From NCBI RefSeq assembly GCF_003259335.1, contig NZ_QLLL01000007.1:1-64000 (forward strand): a DNA stretch of 64,000 nucleotides, given 5' to 3'. Both the position numbers and the translations under genes were made by a program. The notes beneath the pieces were generated by a model that was given only the letters and a program-made list of their open reading frames with translations, did not search any database and had not been told where the DNA came from. Below, one piece after another: positions 41,755-50,944 of the stretch (its first letter is position 1; every line of letters begins with the position of its first letter). The stretch comes from Chitinophaga skermanii (lineage in GTDB: Bacteria; Bacteroidota; Bacteroidia; Chitinophagales; Chitinophagaceae).

Positions 41755-43131
41755 ATGAAAAAGCTCCGCTTGATGCTTGTAGCATTGGCTGCGTGGGGTA
41801 TTGTACCCGTATGTGCAGCGCCGGTTGTCGGCCCAACTGTCATCCAAGGACAGGTTGACAATGAAAAAATCAACTCAATCACATTATTCAAAACAGAAGA
41901 CGGTCACCGCGTAAAAGTTGCTACTGTAAATGTAGAAGACAAACAATTTGCGTTCGCCTTAACTAAAGTAACTGAAGGATATTATTACATAGGTGATGCG
42001 GGTGAGAAGGATTTGGCCCGTGTTTACTTGAAAAATAATGATCAATTGTCGATCGTATTACACGACGATGGTGCCGAGTTAAAAGCTGGTTCTGTTGAAA
42101 ACAAAAAGTTATACGAATGGGAAAAAGCCATTAATCCATTGGCTCGCCCTGCACACCAGTTCTGGAAAGGCAATTACACGTACGACGAAGTTTTCCCTGT
42201 ATTAGAAGCGCTTTTGCCAAAGGTTACTACCTTCAAAAAAGGCATCAATACACCTAATAAAAACTTCAACGAGTTATTAAAATACACTGTAGATGCGGAT
42301 ATCGAATATGCAGCTATGCATTTATTGTATACCCCACGCAGCAAGCACCCACTGGAAGAAGATAAACCCGCGTACTACAAAACCATCGCACAAGATGTGA
42401 AATTTACCAACCCTAACATCATGAAAATCGGTTATGCGAAGGATTATGTTAGCTTATACGTTATGCACGTTTTTACCACTAAAATGAAAGCTAGTAAGGA
42501 AAAACCTACGATGCCTACATTAGCCGAAAACGTGAAATTATTCGGTTTGGATGATGTAAAAGCTATGTTCATCCTTAACTCTATCACCCGCTACAAAACT
42601 TACGAAGAATTAGCAACAGCTGTTGAACCAGTCAAAGGTTTGTTGAAAACAAAGAACCAAATCGATGCTTATAACGAAGTTGAAAGATCTTTACGTTCTT
42701 TCAAAAAAGGCACCGCAGGTTATAACTTCAAATACCCAGATACAAATGGTAAAGAAGTGGCTTTCAGTGATTTAAAAGGTAAAGTAGTTGTAGTGGATGT
42801 ATGGGCTACTTGGTGCGGCCCTTGCAAAAAAGAAATTCCTTTCTTAAAAGAATTAGAGAAAGAAATGGAAGGTAAAGATGTTACGTTCGTAGGTGTGTCT
42901 GTAGATGAAGCAAAAGACAAACAAAAATGGATCGACTTCGTAAAGAAAGAAGAACTCGCAGGTATCCAAATTTTTGCAACCGGTTGGAGCGAAATCACAA
43001 AATTCTATAACATCACCGGTATTCCTAGATTCATGGTGTTCGATAAAAAAGGTAATGTAGTGTCTATCGACTCTCCTCGCCCATCTTCACCAGATCTGAA
43101 GAAAATGATCGAAGAAGAATTGAAGAAATAA
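41755..43131 (+). CDS. TlpA family disulfide reductase with DUF4369-type N-terminus
   Basis: 458 residues. Signal peptide LRLMLVALAAWGIVPVCAAP. Residues about 25-120 form a beta-rich DUF4369-like domain (VIQGQVDNEKINSITLFK). A helical middle precedes a C-terminal thioredoxin fold (about 318-458) with the redox motif WATWCGPCKKEIPFLKEL and the cis-Pro loop GIPRFMVFD. It is a periplasmic thiol reductase of the type used in cytochrome or outer-membrane protein maturation in Bacteroidota. It ends with a strong terminator. Confidence 0.92.
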   Translation: MKKLRLMLVALAAWGIVPVCAAPVVGPTVIQGQVDNEKINSITLFKTEDGHRVKVATVNVEDKQFAFALTKVTEGYYYIGDAGEKDLARVYLKNNDQLSIVLHDDGAELKAGSVENKKLYEWEKAINPLARPAHQFWKGNYTYDEVFPVLEALLPKVTTFKKGINTPNKNFNELLKYTVDADIEYAAMHLLYTPRSKHPLEEDKPAYYKTIAQDVKFTNPNIMKIGYAKDYVSLYVMHVFTTKMKASKEKPTMPTLAENVKLFGLDDVKAMFILNSITRYKTYEELATAVEPVKGLLKTKNQIDAYNEVERSLRSFKKGTAGYNFKYPDTNGKEVAFSDLKGKVVVVDVWATWCGPCKKEIPFLKELEKEMEGKDVTFVGVSVDEAKDKQKWIDFVKKEELAGIQIFATGWSEITKFYNITGIPRFMVFDKKGNVVSIDSPRPSSPDLKKMIEEELKK

Positions 43132-43154
43132 TATATGCCCAGTGCATGTTTAGC

Positions 43155-43190
43155 AAAAGGCGGTTTCTACAAAGTAGAGACCGCCTTTTT
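43155..43190 (+). terminator. Terminator after the TlpA gene
   Basis: Stem AAAAGGCGGTTTCTAC / GTAGAGACCGCCTTTT with an AAA loop and one G-T pair. Confidence 0.85.
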
Positions 43191-43193
43191 ACA

Positions 43194-43228
43194 TAAAAAA
43201 AGGTCGATTCGTGAGAACCGACCTTTCG
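43194..43228 (-). terminator. Terminator after the small minus-strand ORF
   Basis: Stem AAAGGTCGaTTC / GAAcCGACCTTT with loop GTGA. The A run at 43195-43201 is the U-tract on the minus strand. Confidence 0.7.
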
Positions 43229-43259
43229 AAATATGTGAATAGGTACAAAACCTATAGAA

Positions 43260-43391
43260 TTAACGTTTAACGTATTTAACGGCAGCGTACAGTACCATCA
43301 AACCAAAAAGTACAACAAGCGCAATGCTCATTACAGAGCCAATTTGATTACCTACCTCGTAAACTGAAAGCAATTTTGTCATAAAATACAT
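43260..43391 (-). CDS. 43-residue single-pass membrane protein
   Basis: The frame begins MYFMTKLLSVYEVGNQIG, continues with one hydrophobic segment (SVMSIALVVLFGLMVLYAAV) and ends in a basic tail KYVKR before TAA. A second ATG at codon 4 may be the true start. A minus-strand terminator lies 32 bp beyond its stop, and it occupies a stretch otherwise empty of genes, both of which support it as a real gene. The shape is that of a small regulatory or accessory membrane peptide. No family recognised. Confidence 0.6.
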   Translation of the reverse strand: MYFMTKLLSVYEVGNQIGSVMSIALVVLFGLMVLYAAVKYVKR

Positions 43392-43473
43392 TTTTGAAAC
43401 TGTCGGCAAATTAGCGCTTTACCTGGAATTATACAATATTTTTTTGCTTCCCCTTTACTACAAAGGGTTTCAG

Positions 43474-44190
43474 CTATTTGAAATATTCATAAGAATAACG
43501 CATCAGCATCTTTTTTCCCGCTTCTTCACACACCACATCCAGCACATTCCCCGCTTTATCTCGGCTCATCACGGTAAACTTTCTCTCTCTCGGGGGGTGA
43601 TCACTTCCTATGCTAATGCTCGAATCCCGGGTAATCGTAACGTACGGGTAATTGTCGTCTTTTCTATACAACGATTCAAAATGTGCGATGTATTCGAGCC
43701 CCGATTGACCGAAATGTTTGTATACACTGTTGTGTACGTAACCCTTTTCATTCAACGTCATCAACTTTATTTCCGACAATACATCATTCTTATAAAAGCG
43801 CACCTCGGTCGTAGAATCATTCAAGCTTTCCACTTTGCCATGTAAAGTTTCCGTTTCCTCGCCCGTAGTTTTACGAGATATATCTTGTTCCTCTAAAGTG
43901 TGATTCATATACTTATACACTACTCTTTCGCTATACAAGGTGGAATCATTCAACATCGAGGTAAACAAGGTGGAATCGTATAGCCCCGATAAGTTGAACT
44001 TCGCAGTGCCTTTATACTTCCACACCGTGTCGGATGGTGCTGTGGCGCGATTGGAATCAATCTCCATTACAGCAATACGGCGTTCCTTCACTTTGCCTTT
44101 CAGGCCTTGCTCTTGCCAAGCTGTGCGATGATCATTTTTGCAGGCTACAAAAAATAACCCGGTTAGTAAGAAGTATATGAGCCCTTTCAT
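43474..44190 (-). CDS. Hypothetical lipoprotein with LKGKV motif, copy 1
   Basis: 238 residues from MKGLIYFLLTGLFFVAC (signal peptide with lipobox Cys); a longer in-frame start adds a Cys-rich, non-signal stretch. The mature protein has GLKGKVKERRIAVMEID near the start, followed by regular strands with repeated DSTxxxR-type segments (LNDSTLYSERVVYKY, LNDSTTEVRFYKND) and YSYEYF at the end. This is the pattern of Bacteroidota YD/RHS-like beta-strand lipoproteins of unknown function. Copy 2 lies 92 bp upstream on the same strand with the same outline. Confidence 0.7.
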   Translation of the reverse strand: MKGLIYFLLTGLFFVACKNDHRTAWQEQGLKGKVKERRIAVMEIDSNRATAPSDTVWKYKGTAKFNLSGLYDSTLFTSMLNDSTLYSERVVYKYMNHTLEEQDISRKTTGEETETLHGKVESLNDSTTEVRFYKNDVLSEIKLMTLNEKGYVHNSVYKHFGQSGLEYIAHFESLYRKDDNYPYVTITRDSSISIGSDHPPRERKFTVMSRDKAGNVLDVVCEEAGKKMLMRYSYEYFK

Positions 44191-44282
44191 GAATTGTTGC
44201 TTTTTAGTTCGACAAAAACACCTTCGTTCAGCGCTTTGTTCCACATAAGTACTATTTATTGTGCTTATGTTTTGTTAAAATC

Positions 44283-45011
44283 TTATTGGTAATATTGATA
44301 TGTTGCCAAGTGAAGCTTCACGCCATCTTGTTTACCGCGGGTTAAATAACGCGTCATATTACCCTTGGCATCACGTTGTAACACCTCGTAAAAAATTGTG
44401 TCGCGGAACTTAAGTTCGGGCATGGTTACTATTTTGTATACCACCTCTCCTTGCGTATTTCGTTGTACAAGGGTAGTTTGTTGTACTTGGTCGCCAGGCT
44501 GGTTCGATACCACGGCATGCATAGAATCATATGCCGGGAATCGACGATAGCTTACACGTACCGTTTCATTTCCCAAAGAATCTTTTGTTACCGAAGTGAA
44601 GGAAGAATCGCCTAACCAAGTATATTTTCCCCGGTAAGTAATAGCATAGTAGCTGTTTTCAATGCTGAAGCTATCCTTAACCTTTTCTTTGAAGAAGTTT
44701 GTTGTTCGGCTCGCATAACACGTATACAATTGTGGTAAACAATTCCGTTCCTGGAGTTGCGTTGTATAGCCATCGCGGTTAAAGAATAATTTTTGTTCAT
44801 ACTCCAATAGTGAATCTGCCACCTCCCATTGATTGTTCTTGAATTGTGGTTGAAGGTAGCCTTTACTCGTATAGCTCTCTACCTTCCCTTTTAAGTTATT
44901 GATGGCCAAATCGCTGATGGGTTGGGATGCTTCCTTCGAAGTGGAGGGAAAATGACAGCTAGCAGTAGCCAATATAATGGCTCCGAGTCCTAATGTAAAT
45001 AACTGCTTCAT
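44283..45011 (-). CDS. Hypothetical lipoprotein with LKGKV motif, copy 2
   Basis: 242 residues from MKQLFTLGLGAIILATASC (lipobox Cys); the frame extends far upstream without a sensible start. It shares with copy 1 the opening NNLKGKVESYTSKGY, evenly spaced strands such as VTKDSLGNETVRVSYRRF and YEVLQRDAKGNMTRYLTRGK, and a closing YQYYQ. The two probably arose by duplication and diverged. Role unknown; both would sit in the envelope. It is divergent from the NHL-like gene. Confidence 0.7.
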   Translation of the reverse strand: MKQLFTLGLGAIILATASCHFPSTSKEASQPISDLAINNLKGKVESYTSKGYLQPQFKNNQWEVADSLLEYEQKLFFNRDGYTTQLQERNCLPQLYTCYASRTTNFFKEKVKDSFSIENSYYAITYRGKYTWLGDSSFTSVTKDSLGNETVRVSYRRFPAYDSMHAVVSNQPGDQVQQTTLVQRNTQGEVVYKIVTMPELKFRDTIFYEVLQRDAKGNMTRYLTRGKQDGVKLHLATYQYYQ

Positions 45012-45141
45012 AGATAAAGGGTATGGGTTAAATGATATAATTTCTATTAAAATACGATAGAAATCCATTCCGCAAATATGTATTTTTAAATGAACCAAAC
45101 CCATGGTGCCCCGTTGTACTATCACCGCTAAATCGCTAGTT

Positions 45142-46047
45142 ATGAAAAAGTTACTCCATTTTATCGTGTTATTAATCGTTGCCCAAGCTGCCCATGCCCA
45201 AGTGTTTACCGGTCTACAACATCCAGAGAGTATTACCGGTAACACCCTTTTTCTATATATCTCCGATATAGGAAAAGAACTAACGCCTACCGCTAAAGAT
45301 GGCGACGGTGCTATTGTGAAAGCCGATTTAAATGGAAATATTATCGACCGTAATATTGCGAAGTTCCCCTTGCATGCCCCCAAAGGTGCGGCTATTGTAA
45401 AAGGTAATTTATGGATAGCGGATATTGATTGTATAAAAGGACTGGCATTGGGTTTAGGCGCTTTAATCGATAGCATCAATTTCGGAAAACGCGTAGGCGC
45501 TACCTTTTTGAACGATGTGGTAAGAAGAAACGATACCAGCGTGTTTGTAACCGCCACCGATCAAGGGGTTATTTATGAGTTGAGTTTACGGAAATCAAAA
45601 AATATCAAGGCACTTCCTATTCCTGTTATTGCTGGTATTAACGGTATCGACTACGATCCTACTACGCAGCGCCTCGCCGTAAACGCGATGGGAAACGGTG
45701 AGCAGAAAGGCGGACTTTATATTCTATATCTTCAACACCAACCCATCAAAATCGATACAATTCCCCATGTAAATGGCATTTTCGATGGTATGCAATGGGT
45801 AGATGCACAACATGTATTATTATCGGATTGGGTCGACTTCTCTGCGCCAAGCGGCCGACTATTAAAAGTGAACATTCAATCCGGTGAAGCAAAAGTGCTC
45901 AAAGAAAACGATTTACCCGGCCCTGCCGATATTTATTACGACAAGAAAAATGCGCAGCTTTGGGTACCACTTATGGTAACCGGGCACATCCTAAAGTTTA
46001 ATGCAGGCGCTCCAACAAATAATATCCAGCAGAAGCAAAAAGAATAA
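45142..46047 (+). CDS. Secreted SMP-30/NHL-like beta-propeller protein
   Basis: 301 residues from MKKLLHFIVLLIVAQAAHA (signal peptide); an earlier ATG 39 bp upstream is in frame but precedes the signal. The repeats HPESITGNTLFLYISDIG, GAAIVKGNLWIADID, GINGIDYDPTTQRLAVNAMG and PGPADIYYDKKNAQLWVPLM are propeller blades of the SMP-30/gluconolactonase/YWTD type. It is probably a periplasmic binding or lactonase-like protein; catalytic residues of gluconolactonases are not evident. Its 3' end overlaps the converging rhomboid gene by 50 bp. Confidence 0.8.
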   Translation: MKKLLHFIVLLIVAQAAHAQVFTGLQHPESITGNTLFLYISDIGKELTPTAKDGDGAIVKADLNGNIIDRNIAKFPLHAPKGAAIVKGNLWIADIDCIKGLALGLGALIDSINFGKRVGATFLNDVVRRNDTSVFVTATDQGVIYELSLRKSKNIKALPIPVIAGINGIDYDPTTQRLAVNAMGNGEQKGGLYILYLQHQPIKIDTIPHVNGIFDGMQWVDAQHVLLSDWVDFSAPSGRLLKVNIQSGEAKVLKENDLPGPADIYYDKKNAQLWVPLMVTGHILKFNAGAPTNNIQQKQKE

Positions 46048-47113
46048 CAGCCGATACAATTGTGCCATAATAAAGGCCCCTGTTTTCAGGCTTTTTTAAG
46101 CTGAGGGTATACAAAAATCCAATCACAACGCCGCCAACTAATCCACCAATATGGCCTGCATTATCAATGCCGGCTGCATTGCCGATGATGAAGATGTTGA
46201 TAACAATGAAAAAGAGAATACTCTTTAATAAACTATTACGGTTATAATCTGCAATATGATGGTTCATTACTAACAAGGCCAATAAAACCCCGTAAATCCC
46301 GAAAATGGCACCGGAAGCACCAACACTTACCGAGTTAGATTGCCACCAAATACTGGCGAACGACGAGGTTAAAGCGCATAAAAGATAGGCTGCACTAAAT
46401 CGAAGTTTTCCTAATACAGGTTCCAGTAATACCCCCACAAAGAAGAAGGCATACATGTTAAACCCAATATGCAGAATACCACCATGTAAAAACGCGGCTG
46501 TCAACAAACGCCACCATTCCCCATCTTCCAATACCAAAAACCGGTTCACCCCACCCCACTTCACTAATTCTTCTACGGTAGGTGAAATAAAGCTTACACC
46601 ACTCATACACATCACTAGGAATACCAAAATGTTCAACCCTATAATTATAGGGGTAATGGTGTAGTTTTCTCCCGGAATTACAATGCCTACTAGGTTTTTG
46701 AAAAGGTTGTACGATTGCTTTGGATTATCTTTCCCCTCTTTTTTATATTGTTCTACCGCATGCTGGAAGGCATAATGTAAATCACTACTTTCTTCTGCAC
46801 TGTGAATATTGCCCGAAATAGCCTGTATCTCGTCCGAAATAGACGTGGCAATATATTGATTGTTTCTAACAGCCGTTTTGGTATCTGCTTGCAACGCAAA
46901 ACTAGTGATAGAGCCCCTGGAAATAGATGCATACACCACCACTTCAAATCCCGGGTAAGCAGGATTTACAGCGGTGAATTTATTGGCATTCAATGCCGTT
47001 ACGTTCCAATGTAAATTCTTCGCCGCGCGGAAAGCCAGTGCTAAGAACTGCTGGGCATTAATATTCGTTAAGTTAAAAGCTGCAGAAAACTTTGGGAAAG
47101 CGTTGTATGGCAT
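45998..47113 (-). CDS. Rhomboid family intramembrane serine protease
   Basis: 371 residues. The C-terminal rhomboid domain has LLTAAFLHGGILHIGFNMYA, the catalytic Ser in VSVGASGAIFGIYG and the partner His in NAGHIGGLVGGVVIGF. About 165 residues at the N-terminus form an extra cytosolic domain (FALQADTKTAVRNNQYIATS) found in many Bacteroidota rhomboids. It cleaves membrane-embedded substrates; none is known here. The gene overlaps the plus-strand propeller gene by 50 bp at their 3' ends. Confidence 0.92.
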   Translation of the reverse strand: MPYNAFPKFSAAFNLTNINAQQFLALAFRAAKNLHWNVTALNANKFTAVNPAYPGFEVVVYASISRGSITSFALQADTKTAVRNNQYIATSISDEIQAISGNIHSAEESSDLHYAFQHAVEQYKKEGKDNPKQSYNLFKNLVGIVIPGENYTITPIIIGLNILVFLVMCMSGVSFISPTVEELVKWGGVNRFLVLEDGEWWRLLTAAFLHGGILHIGFNMYAFFFVGVLLEPVLGKLRFSAAYLLCALTSSFASIWWQSNSVSVGASGAIFGIYGVLLALLVMNHHIADYNRNSLLKSILFFIVINIFIIGNAAGIDNAGHIGGLVGGVVIGFLYTLSLKKPENRGLYYGTIVSAVILFASAGYYLLERLH

Positions 47114-47136
47114 GCATCACAGGTTTAATGTCACAA

Positions 47137-47195
47137 AAAAAGCTATTTACAATTTCAACGAATATAATGTTTCGTTCGATTGTAAATAGCTTTTT
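47137..47195 (-). terminator. Long terminator after the SNF2 helicase gene
   Basis: A perfect 17-bp stem AAAAAGCTATTTACAAT with its complement, plus an inner ACGAA/TTCGT pair. The A run at 47135-47141 provides the minus-strand U-tract. Confidence 0.85.
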
Positions 47196-47218
47196 CGCGT
47201 ATAAAATTGAAGTACCTA

Positions 47219-50200
47219 TTAGCTGAAAAGGTACATAACGTCTTCTTTTGTTAATTTTTTCACGAAGCCCGTTTCGTCGGCAACGATTTCTTTTACCAAC
47301 GATTTCTTGCGTTCTTGCAATTCCAAAATTTTCTCTTCTACGGTGTCTTTACAGATCATACGGTAAGCAAAGATGTTCTTGGTTTGACCAATACGGTGTG
47401 TACGGTCAATGGCTTGTTGCTCTACGGCAGGGTTCCACCAAGGGTCTACTATATACACGTAATCTGCTGCTGTTAAGTTCAAACCTACACCACCCGCTTT
47501 CAATGAAATCAAGAATACACGGCATTCCGAGTTGTTCTGGAAGTTCTGGATAGCACGCTCGCGCTCCATGGTAGAAGTGCTACCATCGAAGTATTCGAAC
47601 GGAACTTTTAAGCCGGATAATTTCTCTTTGATCAAGCCCAGCATCCCAAGGAATTGAGAGAATATCAGCACTTTGTGATTACCAATGTTCTCCGATAATT
47701 CGCGGGTTAACTCGTGCAGCTTCACAGAATGATTCGGGTATTGCTCCGTTTCATTCAAGATCGCAGGCGAATCACAGATCTGGCGCAATTTCATTAAGCC
47801 CTGTAAGATGGTTAATTGCGAACGTTCGATACCTTGGTCTTCAATTACGCCCAAAATTTTTGAACGGTAACTGTTACGGTAAGCATCATAAATCTGGCGT
47901 TGCTCACTATCCATCTCGCAGAAAATAACCGTCTCAATCTTGTCTGGCAAGTCTTTCGCTACCTGCTCTTTCGTTCTGCGAAGAATAAAAGGATATATCA
48001 GTTTGCGCAAATGATCTTTTCGCTCCTCGTCCTGGAATTTGTCGATCGGTGTAGCAAATTCATTCCTGAAAAAGTCTACACTGCCCAACATACCCGGGTT
48101 CAAGAAGTTCATCTGTGCATAAATGTCAAACGTATTGTTCTGCATCGGCGTACCACTCAATGCAAGACGGTTTCTTGTATGGAGTAACTGTGCCGCTTTG
48201 GTTACTTTCGACTGCGGGTTTTTAATCGCCTGGCTTTCATCCAATACCACGTAATCGAATTCCAGTTTCATAAACATCTGGATATCGCTACGCAAAGTAC
48301 CGTAGGTGGTAATAATGATATCGAATGCCTGGAAGGCTTCCGGCGTTTTAATACGTGTTGGCCCGTGGTGAATGTGGTGCGTCATGGTGGGGGTGAACTT
48401 CTTAATCTCGTTCTCCCAGTTATAGATCAAAGTAGTAGGACAAACAACCATGGTCAAGCAACGGCCATTTTTATTCTTGTAATGTTGAATAAAAGTGAGT
48501 GCTTGGATGGTTTTACCAAGACCCATATCATCCGCCAAAATACCACCCCACTTCACTTCGTCTAAATAATTCAACCATTGGAAACCGCTTTCCTGGTAAG
48601 GACGCAGGTTAGCGTGCATATTATCCGGTAATGGTTGGTGACGAATTTCATCGAATTGAATGAGTTTACGACGTTTTTCATCCAGTTCACGTAGAACTTG
48701 ATCGTCGTCGATAAATTCATACAATTCATCAATCACGTTGAAGTTGTATTTCGACAACTTCAAACCTTTATCTTTTTCCTCGCCGATCTTAAAGAGCAAC
48801 GAGTATTTCTTCAGCCATTCTTCTGGCAATAAACCGAGTGTTCCATCGGCCAATTGCACATAGTTTTGTTTGTTGGCAAGCGCCTTTTTAATGTCTTTGA
48901 TGCTTACCTTTTGATCGCCGTAGGCTACTTCTACCTGCGCATCAAACCAATCGATACCGGAACTAATTTGTAAGCTGGTAACTGGTTTGGCTGGGTTGAA
49001 ACGGAAGTTGCGAAGACCATCGAACCCAAACACGCGTACATTCATTTCCTTCAACGTATCGAAGAAAAGAAAGAACCAATTATTCGTTAATGCCTCTTTA
49101 GAGCGCAAGTAGAAATAATTGTAGTGCGTAGGTGCCGCGAAATTGCTATGCAATGAACGGATCTTTTGTACGAAATCATCTTCCAACTCCTTGTTCCGGT
49201 GAATAATTAATACCTTGTTGGCTTCTTGGATGGTGATTTGCGTTTCGTTATTCCATTCTACATCATGGCCACGGTACGAGAAAGTAGGCTGAATTACGAA
49301 TGTTTCACCGATTTCCTTCAAATGCACACGGCATTCAGGTTTCTCTGTTTTCACTTCCGCCAGCAACGCTTTGTCGTACTGTATTTGGTAATCTTTACCG
49401 AGAGGCAATAATTTCTCGCTTAAATAGTTTCCCCATTCATCCAAGGGCACCTTCACTTCGCCGCTTTGTTGGTACAATTCGGCTTGCATGGCATCGAAGG
49501 GTTGCTTGAATAAGTAAGCAATATTGCCGTGTAAAAACACCAATGGACTGTTCCACTTATTGTTGGCGATGTTAACCAATTCGCCTTCAATATTGGCCCA
49601 TGCTGTAATGTGCACCGTGTTATTTTTCACCTCGGTTTGCAAATTCAACTGTAATTGCTCGCCGGAAACGATGATAGGCTCCAGTGTTTTAGTTTTAAAC
49701 ACTTGGCGCTCGCGAAGTAAATACACCAATTTATGCTCGCTCAATAAGTCGAAGAACTTAATAAGCTTAGGATGTAAGTACTCAAGAATAAGCTCCTTCG
49801 TTTCGGAAGGCAGCGCATCTTCTGTTTCGTGGGTGATGTTATCCCAAATGCCTGCGAACGGAGAGTTCTTGTTCAGGAACTTGGAAATTTCCGATTGTTG
49901 GAGCTTCCTCGTCGGGGCTATCAATTCACGATCTTGTTCGCGGTATTGATAGTAATCGATGTACTTGGTTAAGTCCAGCTTATTAATCAACGACAAAAAC
50001 TCAGTTTCATCTTCGTTCGCTTCACCGGTAATTAAATCCACGGCAAAATATGGGTACAGGCTTTCATTTGCGTTTAATACAACGCCAATACGCCTGGTGG
50101 TAACTTGTGTTTCGGTGGCCGGTTCTACTTCTTTTGATACGGGCATTACCGTTTCTACCTTCTTAATGCTCGGGTCGAGCACACGAAGGAAAGGCTTTCC

Positions 50201-50944
50201 ATTGGTGTAGGTGAAAGTGAATTTGCCATCCAGGTCGTCGCTCAGGGAATAGCCATATAACGACAATAATTTGTTCTTTTCCTTGTCCCAATTGCGTAGT
50301 GTATCAAAGTAAAATGCGCCGTGTTGGTTCAAGAGTTGTAAGAACAAAGCGGTTTTATGTACACACAGTGCGTGATCATGTTCATCACACACGCAATGGG
50401 TGTCAAAATTTCTTTCTTCGTTGCGTTGAAGGATGAGTTGGTAGCTACCGTCGGGTGTTTTCAACAGCGCTTCCACCTTTTCATCTTTCGCCGATAAGAT
50501 TTTGGCTTGGTGTTTACGCAAGATCTTCTCCGCCTCGGCAAAAATTGATGGCGAGGTGAGTAACTTGATGGTTTTCAAGTCGATCGATTTCATTTTGATG
50601 ACCGTATGTTGTTGGTCGAACTGTGAATCGAAAGACTCGAAGTGATTTTTATCCAACATTTCCTGTAACTGGAACAAGGCGGCTGCTTCGTGCCTACAAA
50701 TGTCGCCAAGGTTATAGGGACATTGGCATCGAACGCTCATGGCCGATGTTTCGTGGTATTTGCTAATGGAAACGCGGTAATAGTTTGCATGCGTATCGCT
50801 CTTTACCCTGAAAGAAGCGGATTTTAAAACGGGGTCTGCCTCGATCAGCTCTACTCCGCCGGAGGCGTATATGCGTTTACCCCTGCGGATCACCTCGTCG
50901 GTGCCGTTATTGTAGATATATTTCAATAAATGGGGTAATGACAT
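47219..50944 (-). CDS. SNF2/Rad54 family helicase with two SWIM zinc fingers
   Basis: 1241 residues. N-terminal zinc finger of SWIM type CQCPYNLGDICRH (C73, C75, C83, H85) and a second CVCDEHDHALCVH (C184, C186, C194, H196). The helicase core in the C-terminal 500 residues has GGILADDMGLGKTIQALTF (Walker A), VVLDESQAIKNP (Walker B, DESQ box), LALSGTPMQNN and DPWWNPAVEQQAIDRTHRIGQT (motif VI). SWIM-SNF2 proteins remodel nucleoprotein complexes or act in transcription/repair. A long linker (about 250-730) has no recognised domain. It stands alone with its own promoter box and terminator. Confidence 0.93.
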   Translation of the reverse strand: MSLPHLLKYIYNNGTDEVIRRGKRIYASGGVELIEADPVLKSASFRVKSDTHANYYRVSISKYHETSAMSVRCQCPYNLGDICRHEAAALFQLQEMLDKNHFESFDSQFDQQHTVIKMKSIDLKTIKLLTSPSIFAEAEKILRKHQAKILSAKDEKVEALLKTPDGSYQLILQRNEERNFDTHCVCDEHDHALCVHKTALFLQLLNQHGAFYFDTLRNWDKEKNKLLSLYGYSLSDDLDGKFTFTYTNGKPFLRVLDPSIKKVETVMPVSKEVEPATETQVTTRRIGVVLNANESLYPYFAVDLITGEANEDETEFLSLINKLDLTKYIDYYQYREQDRELIAPTRKLQQSEISKFLNKNSPFAGIWDNITHETEDALPSETKELILEYLHPKLIKFFDLLSEHKLVYLLRERQVFKTKTLEPIIVSGEQLQLNLQTEVKNNTVHITAWANIEGELVNIANNKWNSPLVFLHGNIAYLFKQPFDAMQAELYQQSGEVKVPLDEWGNYLSEKLLPLGKDYQIQYDKALLAEVKTEKPECRVHLKEIGETFVIQPTFSYRGHDVEWNNETQITIQEANKVLIIHRNKELEDDFVQKIRSLHSNFAAPTHYNYFYLRSKEALTNNWFFLFFDTLKEMNVRVFGFDGLRNFRFNPAKPVTSLQISSGIDWFDAQVEVAYGDQKVSIKDIKKALANKQNYVQLADGTLGLLPEEWLKKYSLLFKIGEEKDKGLKLSKYNFNVIDELYEFIDDDQVLRELDEKRRKLIQFDEIRHQPLPDNMHANLRPYQESGFQWLNYLDEVKWGGILADDMGLGKTIQALTFIQHYKNKNGRCLTMVVCPTTLIYNWENEIKKFTPTMTHHIHHGPTRIKTPEAFQAFDIIITTYGTLRSDIQMFMKLEFDYVVLDESQAIKNPQSKVTKAAQLLHTRNRLALSGTPMQNNTFDIYAQMNFLNPGMLGSVDFFRNEFATPIDKFQDEERKDHLRKLIYPFILRRTKEQVAKDLPDKIETVIFCEMDSEQRQIYDAYRNSYRSKILGVIEDQGIERSQLTILQGLMKLRQICDSPAILNETEQYPNHSVKLHELTRELSENIGNHKVLIFSQFLGMLGLIKEKLSGLKVPFEYFDGSTSTMERERAIQNFQNNSECRVFLISLKAGGVGLNLTAADYVYIVDPWWNPAVEQQAIDRTHRIGQTKNIFAYRMICKDTVEEKILELQERKKSLVKEIVADETGFVKKLTKEDVMYLFS

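Noticed and set aside
45012..45557. Long upstream extension of the lipoprotein frame ending at 44283
   Set aside because: It runs antisense through the start of the propeller gene and lacks similarity to anything; the lipoprotein signal begins at 45011.
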